Of a stretch of DNA of 64,000 bases, positions 25,680-37,563 are shown piece by piece; position 1 is the stretch's first letter, and each line of letters opens with the position of its first letter. The notes under the pieces were generated by a model, which saw only the letters and a list, made by a program, of their open reading frames with translations, ran no database searches and was not told the DNA's origin. The stretch comes from Opisthocomus hoazin (taxonomy: Eukaryota > Chordata > Aves > Opisthocomiformes > Opisthocomidae), in NCBI RefSeq assembly GCF_030867145.1, contig NC_134419.1:78848903-78912902 (forward strand), read 5' to 3'. The position numbers and the translations under genes are program-made.

Positions 25680-26560
25680 CTCCCGCTTCTCTCCCCCGGC
25701 GCGGGTGGGTTCCATGGCGATCTGCCCCCCTGCCCCGGCCACACAAACCGGGCGAAGGGGCAGCCCCGGGCCCGCAGCACCCACGGCAGAGCCGGGCAGG
25801 AGGCCCCGGGCCCGCTCCGCCGCTCCCCTCCCGGCCCAGGCTTCCGGGCGGCTCCGCCCCGGCCTGCACCGCCCGCTCCGCGGCGCCGGGCCTGCTGCGG
25901 GAAGGCTCCGGCGGCCCCTCCGCAGCCCTTCCTCCTTCTCCTCCTCCTCCTCCTCCTCCTCGCGGGCAGGTGCGCGGGGAGCCGCGGGGCTCCGGGGCCC
26001 GGTGGGGCGGGCTCGGGGCGGGCCCGGCCCGGGCGGCGCGGCCCGCTGAGGCCTGCGGCGGCGGCCGCCTCATGGCGGCGGGGGCGGGGGGGGAGGATGG
26101 CTGCGGGCTGGGGGCGGCGGGAGCTGCCGCCCGGCCGGGCCTGGCGCCGGGGCAGGGACCCCCCGCGTCCCCCCCAGCAGCTGGGGCAGGGCTGAGCCTC
26201 CGCGCTGAGGCTCTGCCTCGTCCTCCGCCGGGGGCCTCTTGGCTCCCCGGTGCCCACGCTGCCGGCCCTGGCGGGGGAGGGATCCCCGCTCCGGGCCCGG
26301 GCGGGCTCGGTCCCCGTTCCCGCGGGGGAATGGCGGCTGCAAACCTTCCCCCGAGCCGGCAGCGGGGGGAGCGGTTCGGTGGGGCCGGGGCAGCCCGAAG
26401 GCGCCCGGGTTTCCGTGGGGCTGCCGGCGGCAGCAGCCCCGGGTCGGGTCAGGTTGGGGCTGGCAGGAAAACGCGCGTTTGCTGTTGGTATAGAAGCCGA
26501 GCCTGGCGACTGCAAAGCAGTTACGATCCTGTAACCGCACAGTTTTCAAAACAAAGTAAG
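25680..26560 (+). promoter_or_regulatory. MGMT: CpG island, probable MGMT promoter and first exon
   Basis: This stretch of about 850 bases is extremely GC- and CpG-rich, in sharp contrast to the AT-rich flanks. It contains GC boxes on both strands (GGGGCGGG near 26,003 and 26,014; CCGCCC near 25,855 and 25,867). I see no TATA or CCAAT box, which matches the known TATA-less, Sp1-driven character of the human MGMT promoter. A CTC triplet tract lies at about 25,931-25,963, and several ATGGCGGC/ATGGCTGC sequences resemble YY1-type initiator sites. It is the nearest strong promoter-like region upstream of the two MGMT exons. Candidate + strand donors for exon 1 are CAAA|GTAAGT at 26,555/26,556, CGG|GTGAGG at 26,644/26,645, and GCAG|GTGCGC near 25,969. 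The transcription start and the donor used cannot be fixed from sequence alone. Promoter identity is inferred from position and composition. Confidence 0.8.
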
Positions 26561-27244
26561 TGTAAAGAATGATTTCCCTCCCGACTCGCAAATAAACCTG
26601 TTGCTGAGGTGTATCTTAGTTCTGTGAAGCTGAGCTCGTAACGGGTGAGGTGCAGTCCCTGCAGCGATTCGAGGATCCGGTAGGAAAAACCCAACAGCAC
26701 AACGCACACCGTTCAGCAGGGATTCTGTATCGCGCTGGGACACGGGGGATTTCTCCTCCAAACCTGTTACTTCAGGTTCAATACAATCACATATGTAAAT
26801 ATTCGTTATATTTCTAAGAACTAATTAGAATCTGTAAATATCTCTCACGCATGCCTGTTAGCATCTTTGGGTGGTCTTCGGGGGTCTCAAGATGAAGGCC
26901 CGTCCTCTTCATCACGCTGGTCGCTGATTGACGTTTGTTTCTGCGCAGACTCAGTTCCAGGATCACGTCCATCGTGTCCTTCAGGTGGTTTGGCTCTGGT
27001 CTTGTTGCCCTCTTGGTGCCTGCTTGTCTCTGGAGCTTGGCGTGTTTGCCCTCCCAAGGCCGAGCTGGCTGGAGTAGAATTATTTAGGAGTCTGTTTTAT
27101 CCCACAGTTATCCCAATTATTTGCTGAGAACCAAGACCACTTTTGTGTCACTTAATTATTTTGTGTAATGACTAAGTGATGGCTTGCGCCCATGTCCTTC
27201 CACTACATTCCTTAATGAGAAAGCAGGGATTAGTGTAACGGTTA

Positions 27245-27454
27245 CACAGAATCACAGAATCCCAGCATGGTCGGGGCTGGCAGGGCCCTCTGAGGGTCAC
27301 CCAGCCCAACCCCCTGCCCAAGCAGGGTCACCCAGAGCAGGCTGCACAGCACCGCATCCAGGCGGGGCTGGAATATCTCCAGAGAAGGAGACTCCACAGC
27401 CTCCCTGGGCAGCCTGGGCCAGGGCTCCGTCACCCTCAGAGGGAAGAAATTCTT
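27245..27454 (-). mobile_element. CR1 LINE 3' fragment, antisense to MGMT
   Basis: It starts with the reverse-complement tail (CACAGAATCACAGAATCCCA) and the GCATGGTCGGGGCTGGCAGG end of the older subfamily, and stops at GGGAAGAAATTCTT. This is a short 5'-truncated copy 0.7 kb inside the first intron. Confidence 0.95.
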
Positions 27455-27596
27455 ACATCGCTAGATCACTAGGCATGCAGGAATACAAGTTACAGTACTA
27501 AAGACTACTGAAAACTAGAAAATATTAAGGTTATTTGTTACAGTTTCACGTTTCTTACAATCCCTTCTCTCAGCAGTGTATCGCACAGGAGAGCCT

Positions 27597-27850
27597 CTGG
27601 GCGCTCGATAAACCGGGGCGCAGCATAACTCGTCGCAGCGTAACTCCCGCGTCTGGGCTTGTGCTCCCCCTGCGCCGAAGACAAGGGTTGATCTTCCGGA
27701 GGGGTCCGCTGAGCTGCCAGCGATCCCTTGGGAACCCGCCGAAGGGTCTGGCCTCCGAGCCCTGCCTGTCCTCCTGATGCATGGGGGACCGGGGCTGGCG
27801 GTGTAGGAGCTCTCCCTCGCTGGCCTTCGGTCTTCCCTCGCTTGCGTGGA
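27597..27850. other. CpG-rich patch with a near-duplicate 15-base unit
   Basis: The patch is unlike the flanking AT-rich intron and has many CpGs. CGCAGCATAACTCGT is followed at once by CGCAGCGTAACTCCC (27,619-27,648). A minus-strand frame of 163 codons (27,570-28,061) crosses it. A GATAAACCGG stretch followed by GC-rich sequence recalls an LTR R-U5 layout, but I see no paired LTR, primer site or terminal repeats, so I leave it unnamed. Confidence 0.5.
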
Positions 27851-29540
27851 GGTGTGGATTAAGCGGAGTCCCTGTGGCGTGGTGGTGCCTCCCTACCCTG
27901 TGGTGTGGAAGCCTGCAGAAGGTCTGGTGAGGCCAAAGTCTCCTCCAGCAGCTCTGCTCCCCTGCCTGCGCACGGGCACACCGTTGGAGAGGTTTCTGTG
28001 TGGTCTCCACGGGAAGAAGCAGGCAGAGCTCGTGCGCCGTTACGTCTACCTCTTGTGTCAAGAGCAGGAGGGCTGGTAAACGTGGGGCAGCCTGGCTCTG
28101 GTTTTTGGGCTAGCACTTGCAACCTCAGAAGAGAATCACAGATACCATAGAATGTCTTGTTTTAAACCCGAGTCATGTTTTTGGGTGTGAATTTTGGGTT
28201 GGGGCTTTTGCCCTCTTGAACGGGTCCCCTTCCCCTCTCTGGCTTGAGTCATCTTGTGAGTTCCTTAACGTGTGACTGCTATGATGTTTGTAAAGCTGAT
28301 AGCCTCTGGGGCAGAACCCCTGCCCCTCTACTGCAGGATACTTCTATCTAAAAACATCTGCTTATGTGTGATTTACCAGCCTGCTTATTTGTTTTCTTGT
28401 GACTGTTTTGTCAGTCTGTAATGTAATTTTTCCAAGGGAAAAGTTTTGTTTGCTTTGTTTTCAAACAGATGTTCCAAATCTGGACAATTCTGCCAAAAGC
28501 CTCGAGCTTCAGAGGAAAAAAGATGCAGCCATGTGAGCTTGCAAGGTGGCTTTAGCAATTCCTATCTGCATTCTGATCCATGACAAGTTAATTACACCAA
28601 TTACACCAGCAACTGAACAGAAGCTCTATAGGAAACTGTTGTAGTTATATTGCAACTTGTGTTACCGTGACTACTTTATCTCTTGATAACTCTGTAATTA
28701 ACTTGTCACCACTGTTTAATGCTTAACGTATGTAGAGAATCAGTTAATGGCATCACTAAAGGGATAGTAGCCTGAAGGGGAAGCTCATGCCCTTTGGGAA
28801 GGTTATCGGGATTTCCTTGAATGGCTAATTTAAGGACTTGTGCAGAAAAAGTATTAAGTTTCTTATGGGTAGTGTGGATAAGATGGAAAGGCTGCACCAG
28901 AGAAATTGTGTTTAAACTGACTCCGGTGACAGGGGAGACTGTTAGAAGAGACAGTAATGCAAAAAATCCAGAGGAGAACACGTCGAAGACATGGATGACC
29001 ATTTCTGTAGTGTTCTTTTCCTATGCAATTAGGGCTTTGGAGGAGCGAGAACAGCTGATGTTTATGAGTTAAACCTCAGTATGCCGGCTGCGGTACCCGC
29101 TCGTGCTTTAACCAGTGCATCAGTGCCCTGTGAGCCCTGCCCTCCGTCTCTGATGCCAAGGGTAACATCCTCGCTGGTGGTGACTGGAAGGTGCTTTCAG
29201 CAGTGGTGGTCCTGGTGCTGGGGCTGTAAGAGCGTCGTGGGAATAAACTGTAAGTCCTGATTTGTTTAACATTGTGTTTAACATCAGCCTCAAGTCTTGC
29301 GAGCCATTCTGCCTGGGATGCAGCCGGCAGAAATTATTTTCTGCAAAGAGGGCAAGCCAAAAAAAGCCCCACTGCTTGTGACAGCTGTTAGCATCTCTCA
29401 TTTTACATTTCACGGAACAATACGTGAAATTCTGAATGTGTGAAACTTATAAATACATCCTGAAGGCGTTAGAATCCAGTCTAACGCTTGTGAAGGTTTC
29501 CTGCGTTGGAAGAATTTCCTGTGTGTAACGCTAGGGAGGT

Positions 29541-29585
29541 CAGCAGTGCCTGACCCAGCAGTGCCTGACCCAGCAGTGCCTGACC
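29541..29585. repeat. Three-copy 15-base tandem repeat
   Basis: CAGCAGTGCCTGACC is repeated three times without a mismatch. Perfect identity suggests recent duplication and likely copy-number variation. Confidence 0.95.
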
Positions 29586-31472
29586 CGCTCTGCGTTGCCC
29601 CTTCCCACAAGTTGTCGGGTGAGGCTGAGTACACCTCCTGCCAGTCTCATCGCTCGTAAAAGCAAGCACTTGTTAAATCTATTTGTTTTTATTATGGACA
29701 TCGATCTGCCAGTCGCAATAATGCATTTATGGACATTTTTCTGCAAGCACAGCGCTGGTGGCAGTTTTTACTGACAAATTGAGTCATACGGACAGTAGTT
29801 CAAAACACGCTTACTTTATTGACGGATTGTGCAAGTCTCTAGTTTGCCGAGTGTTCATAAGGTATCTGGACTGGTGAAGAGAATATAACTAATGGGAAAA
29901 TGCAGGACAAAGTTTTAATTTCAGGAGGCTTGAAATCTCCTAGGTAGTGACAGGTTTCAGCGTGTGTCTTGGCTGGTTTTGCAAACTTCAACTTCTTCAT
30001 TAATGCCCTCCTAAAAAAGCAAAAGGCCTGGTTTGGTGTCCTTACTGCAGACTTGCACTTCTTGAGTTTCTTACCTCTGCTGATAGCTGTGAAGGCTGCC
30101 ATTCTGCAAATCTGTGCTGGCAAGGGCTTCAGTTATGCCTGAAGGTATAATGAGGAAAACCTTCCTGATGTAAGAAAAAAATCCGGTGTTAAATTATGTC
30201 TCCTGTAAGGTGAACTTGGTCACCCAGCACTGGTGCGTTTGGGCCAGCTTTAAGTTAAACACACAGCTGGAGGAACATCCAAACCATAAAACCAGACCAA
30301 GCCTGTACTGAAGTACTTTCCAGAAATACAAAATGCAGTTTTAAAACTGATGATCTACTTGTGTGGTCCAGACTACTGCTGGAATAAAGTCAAATGTATT
30401 TGAATATCAATAAACCGTATGTGGCTTTGGAGTTTTATGGAAACTGAGTGTGAAAGTTGTTGGTTTTTTGGTTATGTCACTGTGTTGATGCTTTGTTCTA
30501 ATTCTTTTTCGAGTTGTTTCCTTACGTATTATTTGATATCAGCAGAGCAAAAGCACCCTGTCCTGATGTATGTCAGGACTATCTGCTATCTGTTTTGATT
30601 TGTATTATGTCAAATTAAATGATATAAATCATTTCAGGTGTCCTTTCAAGCCACTTGTAAAATTTGGACGTGCAGCTGAAATTCTCCCCGATGCGATGGT
30701 GGTTCTGTAGGTGGTTAAAAATACTCCGAGCTGGACAAGTTGTCTTTCCTCTCAAGGAGGAAGAGGGGAGTTCATTGATACAAAAGTTCTGGCTTCCCCT
30801 CTGCTTTCCAGGTGAAATAGTAGTGAAACAGTGCTGCTGACAGAGGGCCTGCGGTCTTGAGCAGCGTGGCGAAGGGGAATGAGAGAGTAATTCTGCCCCT
30901 CTCCAAGCAGAAGCTGGTGGCAGCCAGAGGAGCAGCAAGCACTGGTTCAGATCGCGCTCCGTGTTCACTGCCCAGTGTGTGGCTGGGCTGTGGGTCTGGG
31001 AACGGGCAGCTGCAGATGCTGGGTTTGGGCTCAGAAGCTTTTCTCTCACATTCAGAAATCCCACTTCTGACTCAAAGTTTGAATGCCACTTTTGGGGGGG
31101 GGCATGGCAGTATACCAGTATAAACCACTAAAGCTTCGCCTTGTTTGTACAGTACTCGGTAGCTACTTCTGTGGGTGCCGTCGAAGATGGGTTACTGAAG
31201 AGACGGGCTTTTGGTCTTACCTGATGGGTGCATTTTCAGGTTTTAATTACTGTTCAAATGCCACTTTTTAGTGCGTTACGATGAGATTAATGAAGTCAGT
31301 ATTTTAGTACAGTAGTAGATATTAGCAGCACAGCCCCCTGGATTCAGATCGGCTTTGTTTTCTGGATCATGCTATCTACCTGCTCCAAGTGCAGATTGAA
31401 TTCCCTCCAGGTAACTCTGCATTAGCAGATAGCAAGTATTAGTGCTCTCTTGTAAGTGCTGCTGCCGCATAG

Positions 31473-31899
31473 TCACAGAATCACAGAATCACAGAATAGT
31501 AGGGGTTGGAAGGGACCTCTGTGGGTCATCTAGTCCAACCCTCCTGCCCAAGCAGGGTCACCTACAGCAGGCTGCACAAGACCTTGTCCAGGCGGGTCTG
31601 GAATATCTCCAGAGAAGGAGACTCCACAACCTCCCTGGGCAGCCTGTTCCAGTGCTCCGTCACCCTCAGAGGGAAGAAGTTCTTCCTCCTGTTCAGCTGG
31701 AGCTTCCTCTGCTTCAGTTTGTGCCCACTGCCCCTTGTCCTGTCACTGGGCACCACTGAAAAGAGCTTGGCCCCATCCTCCTGACACCCACCCTTCAGAT
31801 ATTTGTAAGTATATATTAGGTCCCCTCGCAGCCTTCTCTTCTTCAGGCTGAACAAGCCCAGTTCCCTCAGCCTCTCCTCGTAGGGGAGATGTTCCAGTC
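31473..31899 (-). mobile_element. CR1 LINE 3' fragment, antisense to MGMT
   Basis: Younger-subfamily tail (CACAGAATAGTAGGGGTTGG, GGGTCATCTAGTCCAACCCT) through the ORF2 end to TCGTAGGGGAGATGTTCCAG. Minus-strand ORF2 is open for 97 codons. Confidence 0.97.
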
Positions 31900-34800
31900 G
31901 TCATTCAACAATATTTAAATTATCTGACTGCTTTAGATCAGTCAGTACGATGTAAACAACAACATTGTCTGCAGTGGTTTGTACGCTCAGGTATGCAGGA
32001 GGTCTGTTAATGAGTTAAACTTTTTAATAAACACTGAAAGTATACTTCAGGCCCTGTTAAAAGATTAATTTGTTTGTTTCACGTATAAAAGCCACAAGAT
32101 GGAATGTACAGCACCAAAAAACCGCAGATGAAACGCACAGGCTGGCTTGGCAGCAGCGGGCTGGCTGTGACAGCGCGTTTGCAGACTGTGGGCAGTGTCC
32201 CGCAGAAAACGAGTCGCACAACTGGATTTTCCCTTCGTCCGGCTCCTCTGAAGTTTCGTGTGATCGAGTACAATGTGGTGGGAAGGGTGGGAGAGAAGGG
32301 AAATCCCGTGCACAGTCTCCTCTTGTCACCAGAAATGCCCTTTGCTGACTTCAGTCCGTGAAATAGCAAGGTTGGTCGATTGAGAAATGAGATTGGCTTT
32401 ATTCAAACCGGCCACAGGGTTCCCCCCGGACAGACAACTGAATTGGCTGGGTTTGAATCCCTGGGTCGTCATCTCCTTTCAGCTCTGAGGCTTGGGCAGT
32501 TGGATGGCAGGCTTGGTGAAATTGAGGCCCAAAAAGGCAAAGAGCTTAATCTGAGAAACTTTGTTAATAAATGCTAGCGGTTTTTTGAAATAGGCCAATG
32601 GTACCATTTTCTTTTCCCCAGTCACAGGAGTTGCATGTGAGTGAATGCACCTTGGTTTATGTTCTGGGGAATGCGTACGGGCTGGATTTGAATGCTTTTC
32701 AGTTCTCTTTTTGTGCAGCTATATTTGATTCCATAGCGAGCGTTTCTAAGAATATGATTAACCCCGTGGGTCATCTTATAATGTAATTATTAATGATTGA
32801 TTCTGTTTATCCTTGAGATCAATATGAGAAGCAAAATGATTTGGCGTGTATTTGGGGTTGATTTCTAATACTCAGTAAACATGATCTTGTGACAAGAGTA
32901 GTATTGGTTTATTACTCGGAACGTGTTTGATGAATCTGAAGTGTGTAATTAGTTTTATATAATGATGGTGGTATGTGGTGTTTTTTACATGACTTATGTT
33001 AATATGGCCAATAGTGTTAACATCTCCTGCCACTAATAGTTAGGGTGGGGATGTATAGTAATTGATCTTCCTGGGAGTGCTGTAATGTAAAAACAATTCA
33101 GGCTGTTTGAAGTATATTTTACAAGTGTGCATTGGGCCTTTGGGATGTTATACTGAAAAACCCAATTGTACAGTTACCATGGGAACCCAATTAGAATAGA
33201 TTGCTGGAGTTTTTTTCAGTCTTTCATCTTGACCAAAAATCTAATGTACTTTAAATGTTTTCATACGGAATTTTATTCATATACTGACTTGATATAATAG
33301 CTGTTTTTAAATTTTAGTACTGAAACAAGAGAGTATTACATCCTGCAGGTCCTGAGGACTTGTCTTTCAAGGAGAATCTTCCTTTCGTGTTTAAAAGTTG
33401 ATGAACTGAGAAAAGTACTTTTTATGAATGTAGGAGTTCTTGCTGTAGTGCTGCCATCACATGTACTTTTCAGGCTGCAGTTCTGTGAAAGTAAGCAGGA
33501 AGGTGTCTTAAAACCCAAGGACTTCTGTTCTAGACCATCAACAAAATATGGCTGAAACTTTTCATGGCCTGTAAGGATCTGATTTCTTGATATAATGTCT
33601 GACTTTTCATTAGATTTCTTTTCTAATGACATATTCAGAGGTTTGGGATGCTCACGGGGTGGGTCTGCAATATATTAGCTCCCCGCACCATCTCATCTCC
33701 TGCTGTGCAGGAGCTCCTATCCAGCACCTGAAGGCATTTTGGCATCTTGAGGTGTCTCAGGTGTGTTCCACTGCCTGGCTGCTTGTCACTGCGGCTTCAG
33801 CCTTGGCACAGCTCTTGTATGGGAACAGAAGTTCTGGGGAACTTGAACATCTTGACTGAAAGGCCAAGGGGAGCTGAGGCAGGAGCTGTGATCCCACAGC
33901 TCAGGCGTGAGGCAGGAGCTCCACAGGAGATGGGCTTCATTGGTCCTAGTCAGGCAGCTCTGAGCTTTTGAGGGTGGGGACAAATTACTCTTTTTTTTTT
34001 TTTTCCTCCTCTTTTGTACTAGTTAATTGATTCCTTTAGTTTATCCTACTCTCTGCAGATGCAGGAGGAAGCTTTCCAGTTTTGGTGAAGGGGTTGCTGA
34101 CAATAAGGTGAGCGTGATCCAGGATGAGATACCATGGTGGCAATTCAGGTATCATCAGTGGCAATTCCTGTGCCGTTCAGAAGAGGTTCTCACCTTCAGA
34201 ATCAACCTCACGGGGAACCCTTTAATTCACTGTGGAAAGGAGTTAGTAGTGCATATATTGGCCTCTTCCAACAAGACAGTCTTTGCAAGGTTGAGATGCA
34301 TTTTGAAGTGATGTTTTGGACTTTCCTAGCCCTTTGACTTGTAGCAGTGGTCTTGTATGGTTTTCCCCTATCTAGCTTCAAGTGGTCTTCTACCCACCGT
34401 GGCTTGAGCATTACTGGTTTTGCCCAAGTTACCTGTCGTCAAAGGAAAGCTGTTCTGGGCTAGTGGATGGTTGAGCTCAGCCTGGGGCAGAAATAGGTCA
34501 CGAACACTGACCGATCTCCATCTCTCCTCAGGCACTGTGCAGCCTTGTGGTTAAGGTGTCCTTCTCGGTCACCAACCTCATCAAGGTCTCGGTGGTCCTA
34601 GGGGCTTCCCCCAGTGTATTGCCCTGTTCCTGGGGACTTACCAGCAGGGAGTGACCAACGGTCATGCTTTTGAGGTTCTAGCTAGTCTTTTTGTAAGAAT
34701 CCTTTCTCTTTAAGCTGGAAACCATTTCCCATTCTCCTTGACGCTGGGCTTGGTTTCCCTGCCAGGCGTTGCATCCCTAGCGAGCTGTATGTGCTTGCAA

Positions 34801-35512
34801 TCAGTCAGCTTGTGTCACCTGGTTCAGCAGGTCAAAAATGCCCTTTTTATAAAGACCTTAGCAAACACAGATGGGTGTAAAGTTTTCCTGTGCTCTAGAA
34901 GTTGTATGTGGTTACTCATGGTTTTTGGAGACTGTTGCGTTGAGGAAGTGTCAAGGGGAACTGCCTGAAACTGTGGAGGAAATTTTTGGTGACTGATCCA
35001 GATTTACTCTTGAGTTCTGTGTGGAATGCACTTAAAAGTGTGTAGGCATCCTTATGGGGGTGCTGCAGAGATTTTAGATGAATATTAATGCATCATGTGG
35101 ACACCTGGCTAGCAATGAAACTGCTGTCATCACCACAAACTAGATGCTATTTAAAACAACAGCTTGAAACGTAACTTGATTTTGGCATTTGGCGCAGTTT
35201 CTTTCGTAAACAGGGAGAGAGCCTGTGTTGCGATGAAATATAAAACAAAAATTTGTTATGAAAAGCGGTGTTTCCTGACCGGTTTTATCCCAGAGATGTC
35301 TGCTGGGCTCTGAGCTCCTGCAGTCGGGATGAGCGCTTGTTGTCTGGCTGAGCCCACGGAGCAGCCCTGTGCCTGTCAGCAGCTGCTGCCTGGGGAACCC
35401 TTTGTTTCCCAGTGGGAAGGGGGGGAGCAAGGGGATCTCACCGGTATCCAAAGCAGCATTCACCATCTGATCAGCCTGTGGGAGATGGGAAGAGGGGCAT
35501 GAGGAACTGTTA

Positions 35513-35951
35513 ATCACAGAATCCCAGAATGGTCGGGGTTGAAGGGACCTCTGGGGGTCACCCAGTCCAACCCCCTGCCCAAGCAGGGTCACCCAGAGCA
35601 GGCTGCACAGCACCGCGGCCAGGCGGGGCTGGAATATCTCCAGAGAAGGAGACTCCACAGCCTCCCTCGGCAGCCTTGTCCAGGGCTCTGTCACCCTCAG
35701 AGGGAAGAAGTTCTTCCTCGGGTTCAGCTGGAGCTTCCTGTGCTTCAGTTTGTGCCCGTTGCCCCTTGTCCTGTCGCTGGGCACCACTGGGAAGAGTCTG
35801 GCCCCGTCCTCCTGACCCCCACCCTGCAGATATTTAGAGGCATTTCTAAGGTCCCCTCTCAGCCTTCTCTTCTCCAGGCTGAACAAGCCCAGCTCCCTCA
35901 GCCTCTCCTCGTAGGAGAGATGCTCCAGTCCCCTCATCTTCCTCGTAGCCC
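35513..35951 (-). mobile_element. CR1 LINE 3' fragment, antisense to MGMT
   Basis: From ATCACAGAATCCCAGAATGG to CAGTCCCCTCATCTTCCTCG. The minus-strand ORF2 end ([20 protein letters not shown]) has lost its normal stop. The frame runs through the element's own tail and on into unique sequence to 35,140, making a 265-codon chimeric frame. No sign that it is expressed. Confidence 0.97.
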
Positions 35952-37519
35952 TTAAATGGTAATTATTTCACGTTTGGTGCAAGTGAAGCGAAAGAGCGTA
36001 GGTGCCGGTCCTTCACGCAAACGTGGCCAGCCTCTAATCACGGTCAGGGTGCACCAGATGCAGGTGCATGGGTGGAAGGTGGCGTTTGGGTGGTGGCTGG
36101 TTCTTGCTGTGACCGCAGAGCCACACTCCCGCGAGCAGAGGGGAGATGCACGCTCCTGGTTGTCTCTGTGTAACGCTGGCTGGGTTTGGTGCGCTCACAC
36201 ACTGTGCTTCTCTTTGGTCTTTGGCCTGGGTTTGAAACGAGCCTCTGGATAAATCTGCTTTTTGAGGCAGATATTCCAGCTTTACCCTTCAGAAAAACCT
36301 GAAAAAAGCTGAGTGTTGCTATGCACCTTGAAAGCCAAAGCTCTGAGCTGACAACGGAAACAAATTGCGCTTTTATTTTTAGCTCTATCACAGGTATTTT
36401 AAGTAATGTTATTAGGTTGCTTATCTGCCTGACTTACTCCCATTTAAAAATGGAATGAGTGTTCTTTGCAATGCCTACCTTGCAAGGGTATGGTTGTTAG
36501 TGTGTTTAAAATACTAAGTATTCAGTATCTTAATTTTAAACTCTTAATTAAGATGTAATAGTAAGATTAAATATTACTGCTTGCTTGCAGGGAGTAGTTT
36601 GGAAGTGGCTGTAAGTTCTGTCACTGCCTTGGACTTCGAGGCTCAGTGTGTTTGAGGACTTGGAAAGCCTCAGATGTTGATATAATCTCTTTGAAGAGAT
36701 GTATGGTTCCTTAAGCAGATACAGTCACCCTCGTCAGTGGAGCACGGGGCTCCCGACTGCAGGGGAAGGGGTCTGCGGAGCTGTGGCTGCGGGCTGCGGC
36801 GCTCAGGCTGAGCTGTGTCGGGCGGTCTCCCCGATTTTCAACAAAGCGATGTTTATAGCACATCTTCGCAAAGATGCAGTGATCTTAGCTAACCAGCACT
36901 GAAACGAAAATGGGGGGGGACTAAGCAAATGCCAAGGAAATAGCAATCATGCTTTATTTCAAAGGGGAGAGCACAGAGGAGCCGGTTGTATTTTCTGTTG
37001 ATGTACAAATAATGATCCTGTTTAAGACTAGAATTGTAATAATTGAAGTTAACATTTCTTTAAACCCAGGATATAACTAAGAATTCACTTGCTTTCATGC
37101 CTCGAAATGTGTTATTTCCTAAATCACAAAAGGCTATTTGTTGTATTAACTCAGAAATGCATTACTGCTTATACGAATATTTATTAAATGAATACTATAT
37201 CTTGTAAGGCATTCTTATTCAAAATATCAGAGTTGTGTGGAGCTTGTTACGGAAGAAGTATTCAATGTGCCATCTGTTGCTTTTTTTCTTTGGCTCATAA
37301 CAAGCAGTGGATGACCTAATAAACATGAAAATTCCTGCTTGCTTGTAAAACAAAAAAAATCAAACTCCATTTTGAAATTATAGATATTAAAACTTAGAGC
37401 CCATTCAAAAAAACTCATCTAGAGTTGGGTAGAAGGGAGGTGACACTATTGACATGTGCTGTTCTTCCTGTGGAATTCAGATTAAATCTCAATCTAACTG
37501 AGAATTTTTTTCCTTACAG

Positions 37520-37563
37520 GTGGAAAGCTTTCATCTACCATGGCATCAAGGCTTGTTCGAAAA
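37520..37563 (+). CDS. MGMT: MGMT exon with the probable start codon (CDS from 37540)
   Basis: A good splice acceptor (pyrimidine tract then TTACAG, AG at 37,518-37,519) precedes a 44-base exon that ends at a consensus donor (AAA|GTAAGT). An ATG at 37,540 in strong Kozak context (ACCATGG) opens MASRLVRK, ending in phase 0. The next exon begins in phase 0 and contains no methionine, so translation must start here or further upstream. The 20 bases before the ATG have no in-frame stop (they read GKLSST), so the frame could continue into exon 1. This small exon would give the bird protein about 13 residues more before the first zinc-ligand cysteine than canonical human MGMT has. The exon was recognised by its splice sites and frame fit, not by homology, because the eight residues are too few to compare. 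Confidence 0.75.

Larger units (their letters stand above)
26556..37519 (+). other. MGMT: MGMT intron 1 (if the 26,555 donor is used)
   Basis: This interval runs from the CpG island to the ATG exon. It contains three antisense CR1 copies (27,245, 31,473 and 35,513), a GC-rich patch at about 27,590-28,080, and a three-copy 15-base repeat at 29,541. Elsewhere it is ordinary intronic sequence. The short reading frames between 28.7 and 35 kb show no family I recognise. The left boundary depends on which exon 1 donor is real. Confidence 0.6.

Noticed and set aside
25601..26515. Longest open frame in the window (304 codons, minus strand) over the CpG island
   Set aside because: It is Pro/Gly/Arg/Ala-rich, overlaps open frames in other frames and on the other strand, and is explained by GC-rich sequence lacking stops.
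27597..28080. Solo LTR of an endogenous retrovirus
   Set aside because: Only a weak resemblance to a polyadenylation signal followed by a GC-rich leader. No TG...CA ends, target duplication or primer-binding site was found.
28130..28165. Another minus-strand CR1 tail (GAGAATCACAGATACCATAG)
   Set aside because: Only the tail-like words occur; no adjoining CR1 body sequence was found.
34530..34580. tRNA-like or tRNA-derived SINE (GTGGTTAAGGTGTCC)
   Set aside because: Only a loose resemblance to an A box, with no B box at the right spacing and no cloverleaf.
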